Part shown: positions 9,917 to 22,500 of the stretch, piece by piece | Numbering within the stretch: position 1 is the first letter of the stretch | Layout: every line of letters begins with the position of its first letter | NCBI GenBank assembly: GCA_007449985.2 | Contig: VIIQ02000098.1 | Span: 186,001-250,000 of the forward strand | Reading direction: 5' to 3' | DNA: 64,000 nucleotides | Origin: Desmodesmus armatus | Lineage: Eukaryota > Chlorophyta > Chlorophyceae > Sphaeropleales > Scenedesmaceae | The notes under the pieces: model-generated | Seen by the model: only the letters and a program-made list of their open reading frames with translations | What the model was told of the DNA's origin: nothing | Database searches by the model: none | Position numbers and translations under genes: made by a program

Positions 9917-12678
9917 GACAGCAGCAGTTGATTTAATATGCAGCGCTGAAACGCCGGCTTGCAGAGCACCTTCACCCGCTGGATGCGAAGTACCGCCAAA
10001 GCTCTATGGAAAGCTGTGTAGAAAGTATGACCAACATGCATGACGGTGACTGCTTTCAGAAACCATCACAGGTCAAAGCTTGATGTGGTGTACAGTTTGG
10101 TTTGTCCTCCTGATGCATCAATCTGGCGTTCCTAAACAAGAAGCTTGCTCAAGGCATGCGTGCTGCTGTGTCTTTGCATGCCTGCAGCGTAGTGATACTC
10201 ACTTGGGGAGGAGGTAGAGCTGCAGGTCACCAGTAGCAGCCTGAATCTTTGAGAGGGCCGTGATGTCCTGCAGCTGTGGCAGCTGCATGAAGACGATGCT
10301 CATGCCTGCAGCACACAGGAGAACACACTTAGGCACCCCATGCACATGTAACCCTTGGTGTATATTTCAAAGCGGGCACACCGGAAATCCTAGCCCTGAC
10401 TCCTGGCAGGACGCGCGTGAAGTCAATGGGAGATCATGATGACCCTTTGTGCTACAAATGCTCAAACCGTTTGGATGTGTACATGGCATGAACACATTCA
10501 CCAAACAAGTGATGCAGTAGACAGCATATGCTGCCGTGCTGCAACCATTGGCACACAGCGTTGATGCATTTTTGATGCCTGCTGGCTTCTGTCCTGCGGC
10601 TGGGTGGGTGTCACTCACCAACAGAGGTCAAGTTGCTCAAGCCTGCTGTGCTTGTGAGTGAGGGCAGGTTGCGCAGGACAAAGTCCTTGTTCAACTTATC
10701 CACGGAGCCCAGGCCTTGAAGGCTCTTTAGGCTGGGGCAATCCACAAACACGGTATCATCAAACACGGAGTCCAGGCTCTGCAGTCAACAATGCAGCGCC
10801 ATTGTACAGGCGCACAGCAGCTACTTCTGAGAAGGTCTTTGCCAGGGATGAGATGATGTGTTTCAACAAGTCACTCGCACACTCACACTACGGAAACTGT
10901 AGGCTGCATGCGAGCCCTCTGAAGACAAGTTTGCTGGCCACCCTTCAGTATTGGTAACTGTAGGGCCACGGGCTCTTAACGGGCAGCTGCCGCGTGATAC
11001 TAGCGCCCCGACATACTAGCGCCAGCCGCAGGTCTGCTGCATGCTGTGTGCCAAACGATCATGCAACTTGCAATATCGAATGTGGCCGGGCGTTGCGCCT
11101 GCTGGCGAGCTGGCATGTAGCATGTCATGCTGCTCTGCTGCTGACACAGCATAGCCACCTACCTCAAGGCCGGTCATGTCCTGCAGGCGCGCATTGCTGT
11201 CCATCCACAGCTTGCCGTACAGCTGTGTGACAGGGCCCAGGCCCTGGAGGTTCATCAGGTTTGCATTGTCCCACACGATGAGATCCCCGTTGATCACCTG
11301 CAGTCCGCTTAGGCCTGCCAGGCTGGCAAGCTTTGTGTGCGCCACGTTCAGGTGGGCAACAGTCTGCAGTGGGAGCGGCAGCGCCATGAGCAGCGGCAGC
11401 AACAATCATAACATAAACCTTGATGGGAGGGATATGACAGCGGTATAATGGTGGCAGGACCTGAAGTGACCTCCCCGGTAGGCTGCATGCATTATATCTG
11501 ACACTGGGCGACCCCGCTGCAGCATGCGATGTACACACATCTACTAGACCTAGTAGGCACACTGCAGCTGTTGAGGCAGACTCCACACCATGGTGGTGTG
11601 GGACGGTGCCTTCACCATGCCTAGGCTGTCTAGATCTAGCCATCCCCACCTGAATGCGCTCCAAGCCCGCCAACGTCTGCAGGCTGGCGTTGTAGTTGCC
11701 GTAAATGATCAGGGGGCCGTTGATGGTCCTGATGTTGGCCAAAGCTGACAAGTTGGGGATCGTGCCGTCGTCATAGATCACCTGACCAGCAAGCCAGACA
11801 TGATAGGAAATCACGACCACAAAGAGAGCGTGTGTGCTGACACCAGGTGCAGCAAGCATAGGCAAGCAGAAGCTGCTGTTGCGCAGGAATCTACACATCA
11901 AGTATGTAGTAAGTGGCTCAAATGCGCCCAGACAGCAAGACATCAAAGTCTTGAAGATTGATCCTTAGGAGGCGGTCCTGCCACTTACCAGGCCTCCCCT
12001 GACAGTAGTCAGGGTGCGGATGCAGCTGGCAGGGTCTGTGAGTGAGGCGTATCCCACGTTGCTCTCATCCACAACCACCTGGAAGCTCTCATGGGTCCCA
12101 AGCTGCACCGGCAACAGCACGCAGCGAGGTTGAAAAGGTCTCAGTCAGTCAGTGCTGCAAAGGAAGCAGCATCATGACCACTGCAGCCTGCAGATAGTTG
12201 GGTGAGCGCCCTGTTCTAGGCGCATTTCAAATGCGTATTTCAAATGCGCATTTCAAATGCGTTTCAATAAGTTACTTACTGCAACATTGGTCAGGGTAGA
12301 CTCCAGATCAGAGGCCAAGCTGCCGATGTCTGGACGGGTGGTGCCCGTATGCACCACTGTGATGGGCTGGCTGCCACCTGCAGCACATGCCAAATGTATT
12401 CAGCTTTGGGTCTGATGCTAGCAGCGCTGTTGGTAGCAAGTGGAAGGGGCAGAATGCAGTTGGTGAATCAACTGTCATGACTGCTGCTGTTAGCACCCAC
12501 ATGTTGCGACTCCACCCCAGCCTGCTCCGACTGGTGCTGCAGCAGGTGCCTGTGCGAGGCTCCTGCCGATGTCTGCTTTCAAAGAAGCGCTGTTGAAGCA
12601 GCTCCCATCGCTGCAGGATGCTGCAGCGCCATGCAAAAGCAGGCCGAGTCCGACTAGCAGCGCACACATGGACGTCAT
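8866..12678 (-). CDS. Secreted receptor-L-domain-like leucine-rich-repeat protein
   Basis: Ten exons in transcript order: 12678-12501, 12377-12280, 12102-11989, 11781-11650, 11363-11163, 10778-10619, 10305-10203, 9871-9777, 9455-9391, 9198-8866. Every junction is GT-AG and in phase, and the product is 492 residues. The ATG at 12678 starts a signal peptide (MTSMCALLVGLGLLLHGAAA). From about residue 95 the protein is a string of repeats of the type SLAGLxxLxxIxGxLxIxxN, for example LASLAGLSGLQVINGDLIVW and NPQLTSLAGLASLRSIG. This is the pattern of receptor L domains and ECM33-like wall proteins, and differs from the plant LRR consensus. There is no transmembrane segment, kinase or obvious GPI tail (it ends KPAAAAGK). 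A secreted wall or matrix protein with a ligand- or glycan-binding solenoid is inferred. Confidence 0.85.
12221..12266. repeat. Three tandem GCATTTCAAATGC near-palindromes in an intron
   Basis: The 13-bp unit GCATTTCAAATGC is nearly self-complementary (only the central base fails). It occurs about three times with short spacers, about 14 nt inside the intron that separates exons 12377-12280 and 12102-11989 of the L-domain gene. Confidence 0.75.
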
Positions 12679-14547
12679 GCTGTGACGAGAGCCTTTGAGA
12701 TAGATGATAATGCAGTGCACAAGTGGCGATCCCGATCGGCTACAAGAAGCCAAAGCAGTAGCGCCCGTCAACTTCCTGCAACTGCCTTCGGCACCTTGGA
12801 CGACGGTTCGGGCAGTTGAAAAGAATGTGGTGCAGGTCTAACACGCATACAAGCGTGATGAAATAATTGATTCATCGCGTCATGTGTGCACAATCTCCGT
12901 CCGCGGTCTTTCGTGAGGCATCATCAGACACAGATGCACAACCTCATGCATCAAGTCAAGGCCCTGCACGGGAGTCTCCGTACAATGGCAAAATGCAGGC
13001 CTTTGCATGCCAGTCACAATCAATACGTTGAGTATGTGCATGTGCACCACCTGGATCAGGTACCAGGCTGGAGTACATGGGCTCGACCAGCCGTGGTTGC
13101 AGCAGCAGGAAGAACCAACCAAGCCCTGCAACCTCACCTGATGCATGTGCGTGCTGAAAACACTTTCACATCGTTTTCCCCACAGCTTCGGGGGCCATCG
13201 TCCTTCCCACAAGCTGCTGGTGCTGGTGCAGCTCGCCTGCTTTTGTTCAGCACTACATTGTCAGCAGCGGGAGGCCACTGCCCAGCAGCTGCCCCAGCCT
13301 ACGCAGGAAGGGGTGTCCTTCCCTCCCCTGTGCACACCTATCGCAATAGCCAAATGACACATGTCTTGTGTCATGCCTCTTGCAGCAATTGCGATCAACC
13401 TCATCGCCCCATCACCTGCTTTGCATCACTGTTGCGGTGAGCAGGGTAAAATGCCTTAGCCAACATGTTGTGTGGCCTGTGCTGGCAGGAATGGGCCGCT
13501 TGTCAGGTAGTACGCTGCTAAGGGATTTCCACCCTGCTCCATGCAACTATCATCTGCATCAACCTCGGTGTCTGCCCTTCCTACACGTCCCCATCAGCAC
13601 CACCTGGCCACAGAGTGTGTCAATAGGAGGGGACGTGTGTGCCAGCCAGTGGGACTCCGTCCCCCCTGGTAACCCAGCCAAAAAAGCAAGTGTGTTGGTG
13701 TGCCCCTGCCGCGCCTTGCAAGGGTGTGGTGCACAAACTGCTGAGCTGCCCTGGATTTGATGTGAAGGGTGCTTATGTGTGCAGCTGATCATTTGCCAAC
13801 GTCCCTCAGTTGCATGGCCCAACAGGCCCATGAAGAGTTGGTGCAGACAAGGTAGTGTCCAAAGGCTTAGGCCGCAGCTTCTGTAGCTTCCACGGTGAAG
13901 CAATGCCAGGCTAGGCAGCATCTCCCTGCTGGGTGCATATGTGTGTTGTGATGCATCCATGGATGATGCCACCTGCAGGCTTCCCTGCCCGTGGTATAGC
14001 CTTGAAACCCAGAGTAAAAAATTCGAAGAAATGCCCAGCAGTCAGGCTGTTGTCAGATGCGTACCTGAGTAATTGCTGGTCTGCGCAGACCAGCAGCATG
14101 CTGCATGCCATGTGCTGCGCAGCTGGGCTGGCCCATGGCAGAACGCCTGTGGCAGATGTTTTCATGTCTGAAAACCCTTGTGGGAGTCTTTTGTTCAATA
14201 ACCACAGCCTTAAGTATGCAGGAGCAGTCGATTGTGCATGGGTGATCCATCCAGGTGGATCCATGACTTCACCACCACTGTGCACTATTCCGGCACAACA
14301 ACCTGTGCACGCATTCGCAACAGTAGTATGAGCTTCATGAAAGCAGTCTGTGGCGCCACGCCCTTGTCTGGCATCCACAATACTGCAACATGCAAATCAA
14401 GATGAATTTAAATTCCAGCTGCGGAAACCGTCATGCACACAGCTGTTACTAACGTGAACTAGATTCATACCAAGCGTCCTTACTTACTCTGCAGAGTAAG
14501 TAACTCTGCGCCTCATCCAGGCCACCTCAAGGAAACCAAACCACTTG
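12679..14547. other. Divergent intergenic region between the L-domain gene and the first FAS1 gene
   Basis: This should hold both promoters. Frames at 12886-13440 (+), 13911-14378 (-) and 13933-14331 (+) are open for 130-185 codons, but overlap each other, have no signal peptide or recognised domain, and have no clean splice partners. An AT-rich imperfect palindrome (GATGAA..TTCATC) sits at about 12853-12878 upstream of the L-domain gene. Confidence 0.4.
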
Positions 14548-16491
14548 ATGAACATGGCGGTTGCAGCCAAGACCTGCAGTTTCCTGGTGCTGCTGACCCT
14601 AGCAGCCATTGCAACCGGCAGGCCACAAGGAAAGGGTGACAATGCGCCTCAGCCACGCCCACAGACTAAGCTGAGCAACTGTGCGCACCCGAAACTGTGA
14701 GTGCCACGTGCTGCAGCCTGCTGCTGTTGACCCAGGGCAATGGCACATGCTCTTTGTATACTTCAGCTGTACAGTCTCAGATGTGTTACGTATAAAAATG
14801 TTTGTTGGGCAGAGCTGAATCCGTACTTGTCTGCAGACGCCTTGGCACCTGGCAACAAATCAAGGCCTTGAGGCACAAGAGTGCATTGCCCAACTTCAGT
14901 AGTTGATTGTGCCGTGCGAGTGGTGCCTTGCCTGTTCTCTCTCAACTCTGGTGCTGCAGGTTGGCTGGTATTGAAGCAGCAGCAGCCACCGACCTGCCAG
15001 ACATTTCATACTTCATCGAGGCAGCCAAAATCAGCGGACTGTTCGACATCGTCTGGGCTTGTGAGTATGCCCCTCAGCTGCTGCAGCTGCTGTTTGCCTG
15101 TGCTGGTGTTGCTTTACTACTCTGCAGGACAACACCGCAAGTCCAGTCGCTGTGCAGCAGTAAAGGCATTGTGATTGTGCAATTCCTTCCACACCACACC
15201 AAACAGCTGCCACTTGACTCAATCAGCACTGTTTAGTCAGCAGCAGAGTGCTGCAGCTATTGCCTGTTGCAGTTCACCAGCTCGCATAGGGGTGCGCCGT
15301 TTGTTCCACCTGCATTCCCATGAGCTGTGCTGGCTGTGCAACTGCGTACTGCTGATGCTGTGCAGACCACCGCTACACCATCCTTGCCCCCACCAACGAG
15401 GCGTTTGACAGCTGGGCTAGGTCGATGGGCTTGGACAGTGCACAGCAGCTGCTGATGGAGGAGCAGAAGGCCCTGCTGACGGATGTGAGCTGACAACAGC
15501 AAGGGGGGCGGGGCAACTTTCAATATATTGGCGGGGATTGGAGGGCAGGAGACAGGCAGGCAGGCAGGCAGGCAGGCAGGGAGGGAGGGAGGGAGGGAGG
15601 GAGGGCTAGCAAGTGTCACCAGCAAAGGCATGCGTGGGGATGACCGCATGCATTCAGAGCTGCCAGCACAGCAATGGTCACTGGGGGAGGAATGGGCATG
15701 CTAGTGGCAGGAGTGCGCGGGGAAAATGTGCAGCACGGGGACGGGTGTGGTTGATAGCCAGGCATGGAGGATGCAGTTGTAACAGTGGTGCATTGGAGGC
15801 AGGATCAGCAGGCATCCCTGCATACCACTGCAGATGATGCAAGCAACAGTGCAGCGCTCCAGCTACTGCAGTGATGGTGCCTTGCCTTCAACCTGGTACA
15901 TATAGCCACCTGTGGGGCGTACCTCACCCTGGCCTGGCTCTGGTGCCAGGCGTGCACACCACAGTAGCAGGGAAGCACCACAGCACTGACCTTTTGTGCC
16001 TGCTGTCATCACTGCTTGGCGCCTGTGCAGGCACAGGATGCGCCCACAAGTACTGCATGCAGTAGCTGCAGCAATAAGTGTGCGAATCTAGCAGCCTCAG
16101 AGAGATTGCCGCATTGGTGGCTTCCCTCCAGCTGACTCAGCGCACTGCGCAGCACGGTTCTTATCCTCGCCCTGCTGGCTGTTACCCCGCTGTGTGATTG
16201 CAGGTGGTGCGGCTGCACTTTGGTGTGGGTGGTGCGCGCTACTCCAAGGACCTGCAGGAAGGCAGCACGACAGTCCTTGTCTTTGCTCCCAGTGCATCCC
16301 TGGAGGCCAGCACGATAGATGGACAGGTCACTTTCAAGGGGCCTATCAACAAGGCAGGTGCTGTTGCACCCGATGTGCCCCTGTGCAACAGTGTGATGCA
16401 TGTGGTGGATACAGTCATTCTACCAGCAGACAACGAGGCTATTCTTGCACAGGGCGTGAGCAAAGCTGCAGCAGGGGTGGCAGAGCTGTAG
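14548..16491 (+). CDS. Secreted fasciclin-domain (FAS1) protein 1, four exons
   Basis: Exons are 14548-14696, 14960-15060, 15366-15484 and 16204-16491 (junction phases 2, 1, 0), giving 218 residues. ATG 14548 (or the in-frame 14554) starts a signal peptide of about 24 residues. A single FAS1 domain follows: the N-terminal helix DISYFIEAAKISGLFDIV, the H1 motif YTILAPTNEAF at residues 87-97, and the H2 motif HVVDTVILP at 189-197. FAS1 domains mediate cell or matrix adhesion and are common in algal and plant wall proteins. The region that normally carries the central Tyr-His pair reads RLHFGVGG here, so this copy is diverged. It has three introns where its downstream neighbours have one at a shared site, so it is the outlier of the array. 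The third intron carries a GGCA/GGGA repeat. Confidence 0.85.
15552..15606. repeat. GGCA/GGGA tetranucleotide microsatellite in an intron
   Basis: About seven GGCA units run straight into about six GGGA units, inside the intron between exons 15366-15484 and 16204-16491 of FAS1 gene 1. Confidence 0.9.
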
Positions 16492-16960
16492 GGGCATGTT
16501 TGCGGCAGTTGGTAGCTACCTGTAGGTTGTAACTGTAAATGTACGCTCGGAGCTTGAGCGAGGTCTTGGGTGGCTGGGCCAGCACAAGCTCGCGCCTTTG
16601 TTGCATCAGTCTTGACACATGTGTGCAGCGGCAGGCTTGGCAGTCGGTAGCAGGAAGAAGTTGCCATGCGCAGCACCCATGCAGTGCAAGCAGCACTGGG
16701 ACTGGTTGACTGGGGCACTTTGTTTGGATACCTGCTACATGGTCAAACACACAGGGGTGGTTGCGGGAATATGCTTCCGACTCTTCTGATGACGTACCGC
16801 TCTTTCTAAAGGTTTTTGGAAGTGCTCCCTTTGCTTCCTTGCACGGCAGTTGGCTGAAGTGACAAACCTGTGAAACCGCCGGCAGCAGTTGCGCACACCT
16901 CCGTATCTGGCGGAGAGCAGCAGGGCAGGTCCGGGCTTATTTCAGTCCAAATTCGCAACA
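16492..16960 (+). promoter_or_regulatory. Short spacer with polyadenylation signals of FAS1-1 and promoter of FAS1-2
   Basis: Two TGTAA elements lie at 16528-16532 and 16534-16538, close behind the stop of FAS1 gene 1, and are its likely polyadenylation signals. The remaining 420 bp must contain the promoter of the next FAS1 gene. No TATA box is obvious. Confidence 0.5.
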
Positions 16961-17799
16961 ATGTACAAGGTCACAATCGCCTGCGTGTTGCTGGCTGGTC
17001 TTGCGATCGCCAATGCCCAGGTGTCGGGCAGGGGACAGCCTAACACTGCTCCAGCGTCCTACCCCGACTGGGCCACTGCAATAACGGCAGCAAACACAAC
17101 TGCTGGTGCCAATTTGAGCACACTCCTGGCAGCGGTGCAGGCATCAGGTAGGCAGATGCACGCTGGATGCTTGGCAAGCCTTTCAGGTCACAAGCAGCAG
17201 CACCAGCTAGTCCACCTGCCATACAATGCAGGGTCTGCCCTTCTGTTACGACCACTTGCAAACCCTCACAGTGTGCTTCTGGCACTCCACCTGAACTCCA
17301 AACGTGATCTTAGCAGCATTGGACCAACAATGCGCTTGTGATTGTGCTTGCAGGTGTGGCAAGCGCGCTGAACAGCAGCACTGCATGGACCATCCTCGCT
17401 CCTACAGACAAGGCTTTTGCGGAGAGGCTGAGGGAGGATCTCAACATAACACCAGCTCAAGTTCTTGCCGACAAGGCTACCCTGCTCAAGGTCCTGTCCT
17501 ACCATGTCATCCCATCAGGAGCCATCCTTAGCACCGACCTGAAGAATGGCGCAAATGTCACAACAGGGCTGGCGGGTGCTGCGCCCCTGCGTGTAAGGCT
17601 TGAGTCCGGTAAGAAGCCTCGATTTGTGGGAGCCACCAACACGGCTACAGTGACAGTGGCAGACATCAAGATTGGGGCGAGTGTGATTCATGTGGTCAAC
17701 GACCTGCTGCTGCCTGCTGGGATTGGCAAGGGGTCTGGGAAGCACGGCGGCAACAGCGCCAGCGAGGCTGGTGCAGCGAGGAACAACACACGGGGCTGA
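16961..17799 (+). CDS. Secreted fasciclin-domain (FAS1) protein 2, two exons
   Basis: Exons are 16961-17147 and 17354-17799 with a phase-1 junction, giving 210 residues. ATG 16961 opens a signal peptide (MYKVTIACVLLAGLAIANA). One FAS1 domain is complete: H1 motif AWTILAPTDKAF near residues 73-84, the Tyr-His pair in LSYHVIPSGA at 112-113, and H2 motif VIHVVNDLLLPAG. N-glycosylation sequons are present (for example NTT, NLS, NSS, NVT). The C-terminus is a short Gly/Ser/Asn-rich tail with no GPI-type hydrophobic end. The single phase-1 intron falls just after the first helix (..VQASG), the same place as in the four downstream FAS1 genes. A soluble wall or matrix adhesion protein is likely. Confidence 0.88.
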
Positions 17800-19560
17800 A
17801 CTTGCTGTTGACTGTGTGGGGTGCTTGCACGGGCGCGTCTCGCCCTCCGTGCCATCAGCAGCAGCAGCGAACGGTGTTGTCTTCGTAGTAATGCATCTGG
17901 ACCTGGTGTTGCAAATTGTCAACAGCCAGTGTGCTATTACTACAGCGCACAGGTTGTTGTGCACCCTCAGCCTGTTGGTGGCACTGTGACTTGGCCTCAG
18001 CTTTGACTACAGTGTTGCTGGGATGCTGTGCTGTTGAATGCGCCAGTCACTGAGTGCTGCTGTTTGAGATTGTGGTGCATGAGTTGTTTGGCGCGTGATA
18101 AAGCAGCGGTGTGGCACCTGTGTGCACATCGCAAAAAGTGTGCTGCTCCTCCCCCCCCCTCACGCTTGCCATTGTGGCGCCGCCACGCAGGCTGCGTATG
18201 CACTGAATAAAGGCTGCCTCCACAGCATGGGAACTGTGAGGCATGAATGTGGATTCTGCAGCAGTTGCCCCAGCGAGGCATAATCTATGCTGACAGCAGT
18301 GTGGCTGAGAGCAAGTTGGTGCTGCTGTGCCCTCCAGAATTCGAGGGCAGTGTGCATGTATGCGGTGTATGATGGCTGCTGTCGTGAAGGCAGAGTACTG
18401 CATGCAGGACTCATGATGGGGGCTGCAGAGCCAGCCGCAGCTGCACGTTGGTTGTATTACAACCACATGGCAATTGCAGGGCAGGTCCGCATCATTGCTG
18501 TTGGGAATGAGTCTTCTGGCTTCAAGATTGCCTTCAGCTGGCTGGGCGATTGTTTGAGTTGTGCTGTGGTGCATTCTTTTTTGCAGTAAAGAACGTTGAC
18601 GGAGCAGGGTGTAGGGAATGAGTGGCAAATGCAGCTGAAGCTTCATGCTGCCTGCCAATGCTCCTTGCGAGCGGACCAGCTTATGCTGCTGTGTGGCCAA
18701 GTGAGACCAAACTTACAATGGGGCACTTGATGCAAGCTGCAGGTTGTTGTATCAGACCAATAGTATGTTCTTTCAGTATCCACAGGCCACACAACTGAAC
18801 TTCAAACACCTCAAAGCTCAGCAAGTCTACAGCATTGCCATTATGCAAGGGCCTGCCTTGGACATGACATGTACATGAATCCAGTACTGCAGCAACCACA
18901 ACGTCGAACTGCACTCCCACAAAGGTTCAAGGCGGGCATCCTATCTAATGCATCACTAGTGGAGCAGTGATGCTGCGAAGCTTGCAACAGGCTGTACACG
19001 GTAGTACGAAATCGTTGTGAGACCAGGCTGCGCACTAGCCAGGAGGTGCACGCAATCGCTAACTGGTTTCTATTTGCGCTTAATCTCGGTTGCGCATTTT
19101 TCCATCGCTGGCGCTGGCAGGCAGAGACACCTTGAAACGTGAGGAGCAGAGCCTGCCTAATGCATGCCGTTTCACAGCGGTGAATGACAAATTCATATTC
19201 ACCACTCAAAACATTCGATTGCGCAAACAGTCCACCAGGATAGGCCCAACCTCAATGCATGCCAGCCTTGACAGGCAGCAGGACAGCAGGAGTACAGAGC
19301 GCCGATACAGCACACTTACACGTCTGCACCCTTCAGCGTATGAAATGAAAATGAATCATAAGTGCATGGCTGCAGCTGCCCGTGCCTTGTCTGCTCTTAC
19401 CCAAGCCCCTTGAACGCGTGCTGTCCTCACTGCTGCTGCTGTCTGTTGCTGATGTGTCTTCAGGCGTTCCTGGTCAGTGCATTTGAGCAACCTCAGCAGA
19501 ACAAGGCCCCCAGCAGCAGTACCAGCTGTAACAGACTCGCAGCTGGGCTAGCCCAGCACC
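17800..19560. other. Intergenic region, no gene seen
   Basis: This is 1.76 kb between FAS1-2 and the pectin-lyase-fold gene. A minus-strand frame of 217 codons at 18047-18700 has no recognised domain, and its composition (His, Gln, Ser, Thr, Cys scattered) looks like chance. Confidence 0.5.
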
Positions 19561-22500
19561 ATGGGTGCCATGGGCCAGCGCCTTACAGCCTGCCTGCTGT
19601 GCTGCCTGCTGGTGGGCACACTACAGGCACATGCCAAGGTTGTCAGGAAGTCTGTAACTACCATCACGGACCCAATGACGTACGATGACATCCAGACAGC
19701 AATAAATGGAGCAGCAGATAACGACTTCATTGAGCTGCCAGCTGGAGAGCTGACGCTAGCAGCAGGACAGTTCTTCCAGATCAGCAAGCCACTGACGCTG
19801 AAAGGAGTGAAAGGGGCTACCGTCATCACCTCCGTCGATGTCCTCCGCTCTTCCGATGGCTCAGATAAACAGGTGACCCCCCAGCAAACCGTACCGACGT
19901 CCTGCCTGGCGCCATCAGATGAAGGCAAGGCGATGTTAGAGATCTGCCCTCCGCCTCCCCGGCGAGCTGACAACTCTACAACAGTCAAAGTAGTGGAAGC
20001 AACCGACGACCCCATCGTCATTGAGGGCATCACCTTTGTCTTTGAAGGCATAGGCAGCGCCACTACCTCGGGCTCTGTAAGCTACAAGGGCATTGCAGTG
20101 AAGGTCAGCGGGCCTCCAGCCAGTAGCTTCGGTTTCTCCAGCATCCGTGACTGCGAGTTTATTCGTACCGACGTGGGCGTGGAGCTGTTTGCTGCTGCAA
20201 ACTGGGACATTGTGGCCAACATCTTTGACGGCGCGCCCAGAGGTGTATGGCTGAACAGCGAGCCTGGCAAGACGGTGAAGACCCCACTGGGAGCCAACAT
20301 CAACAGCAACATCTTCAACGGGTGAGGCGGGGTGAGGGAAAAAGGCAGGGTGAGGGTGAAAGGCAGGGTGAGGGTGAAAGGCAGGGTGATGGTGAAAGGC
20401 GGGTGAGGGCGAAAGGCAGGGTGAGGGCGAAAGGCAGGGTGAGGGCGAAAGGCAGGGTGAGGGCAAAAGGGCCGGCTAGCTAGCCACGCACTGCAGTCAC
20501 ACACTCCAGCTAAGGGCACTACTGCCGCTACAAGCCAGAGCTACGCTGTAGCTGAGCTGAGTTGTGCAACTGTTGCGACGGAAGCAGCAGCCAGCAGCAT
20601 ATGTGAAGGGGCCTGCCTTAAAACAGTCACTGCTGTCAGGGCACATGCATGACTATTGGGACAGCAGCTGGGCATAAGCCCATACACAGTGCTCCCGCTG
20701 TCGCACTGGTTGGGCGCTGACGAAGTGGTGATGCTAGACACTGGACTTGCACACCCTAGCACTCCACCAGCCTAACACTGCGGCAACATTAGCACATCAG
20801 CAGATGAAGCGGCACCAACAGTCTGCTGGGGGGAACGCCGGGCAGCAGCAGGAGGCATGCGCTGCATCTGCTTCAGCGTACGCCTGACCGTGACACATGA
20901 AGATCACTGATACCTGCCAGCAGGTGTGCTGAGCTGCTGCCGCATGCCCATCCATATCATACTGTGATGGCATCACACTGGGGTGTTGACTTGAGTATCA
21001 AGCACATACCAATGACTGTGTTGTCCTACATAAATCACCTACATAAGATGGGCCATCTTGCCTCTTCTGCTGCTGTAGATTTGAGATCGGCGTGGGCAGC
21101 GACCTTGATGACCTGATCTACAACATCGAGATTACAGCCAACACCTTTGAGAATGACCTCTCCTCCTCATCGGGATACGAGGCAACAGGCATCTACCTTT
21201 CAGCCAGCACAGGAACAGACATGCTCAGAAGTGTCTCAACCGCCGCCCTCAGCACACAGAGGGCTGCGAAATCATCACTTCAGCAGCCGGCGGCCGGGGT
21301 GCAGCGGTCCCCTTCCGGAAGCGTCAGAGACTGGTTGATAGAGTACAATGTGTTCAAGAACGTGAACTACGCTGTTAGGTTCTCATATGAGGATCTTCCA
21401 AGGCAGATGCGTGCTGGTGGCAGCCTGGATGCAGTCTACGTGAACTACAACAGCATAGAGTTACTCAGCTCATGCACTCCAGAGACTTGTGCGGCCATCT
21501 TGAGCCTACTGCCCAACCTGTCAGGACTGGATGCTACATTGAACTGGTGAGCTAGCGGGGGTGGGGGCGTGGGGTGGCAGGGGGGGGGGGGGTAACGCTT
21601 GGCATGCACTAGTGTGGGTGAGGTTGGATGCAGGGGAAGGGGGCTGCCAGCGGTGGTGCAAGGGGAGGGGGGTGTTCGGTGTGTGTCAGCAGCGAGGGTA
21701 TATGCGAAGTGTACCGGACAAGTCCTGCTAGGACGGTCAAACAGTGACAGTGACGAATTGCCAGTGCGGCGCCCTGGGGTGGAAGCATGTATGTGCCATC
21801 AGAGGGAGTACATGTACTGCTTGTAATCATGCATGGTCACTAGGATCCGTTGGTGTGTGGGGGCGGCGTGGGCGTGGGATGCAGGCGCTGTTTTGGTGAC
21901 GGCAGAAAAAGCTGGAGCGCCTGCAAGAACAATTCTGCAGAACTAGTCATGCGTGTGTCTAAGCACATGTTGCCTGGTGTGGTGTGTCCTGCAGGTACGG
22001 GTCACCCAACCCCACAATTGCTGATTTGTTCAGTCCTTCGACCCTTGACTGGTCGGATGCGATCACACCATACATCAGGAGCTACGATCCAGTAACGCCA
22101 TGCCCAGAAGCTGGGTTCTGTATGGACAGCACCACCATCGTGCCCAGCACTGCCCCTGTAAGTGATCACTACTGTCCTAAATGTGGATCGCTGAATGACA
22201 CAGCGTACAGCATTGTCAGTTACGTAGCTGTGTATAGCTGGGCTCTGGAGTGAGCGGCTCAATGTGAACTGAAATACGGGTTTGTCGCGTCTCACAAGCG
22301 TCCCTCTACTTTCATTCTACTGTGCTTGCCGGTGCCAGCCTGGCAACATGAGACTCTCATGTCCCTGTCATGCCCGGTGCTGTGCACTGACAGTGTGTTG
22401 AGCCACCTAACACTACTAGACTCACCAGTCCCTGCATAATTCGCGCTGCTGTGCTGGCCCGTACTGGCACCAGCAACAATGTTGAAGATCTAAAGCACTT

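Noticed and set aside
12886..13440. 184-codon plus-strand frame
   Set aside because: No signal peptide, domain or splice partners; composition looks random.
13911..14378. Overlapping open frames on both strands (130-155 codons)
   Set aside because: No recognised motif in either, and both cannot be coding. Kept as intergenic.
15552..15606. CRISPR-like array
   Set aside because: The repeats are uninterrupted tetranucleotides without spacers, in a eukaryotic intron.
18047..18700. 217-codon minus-strand frame
   Set aside because: Random-looking composition and no family match; lies between two plus-strand genes without splice signals that extend it.
19936..20519. Minus-strand frames with PHPAF repeats
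   Set aside because: Translation of the 18-bp minisatellite and antisense of exon 1; no independent evidence of a gene.
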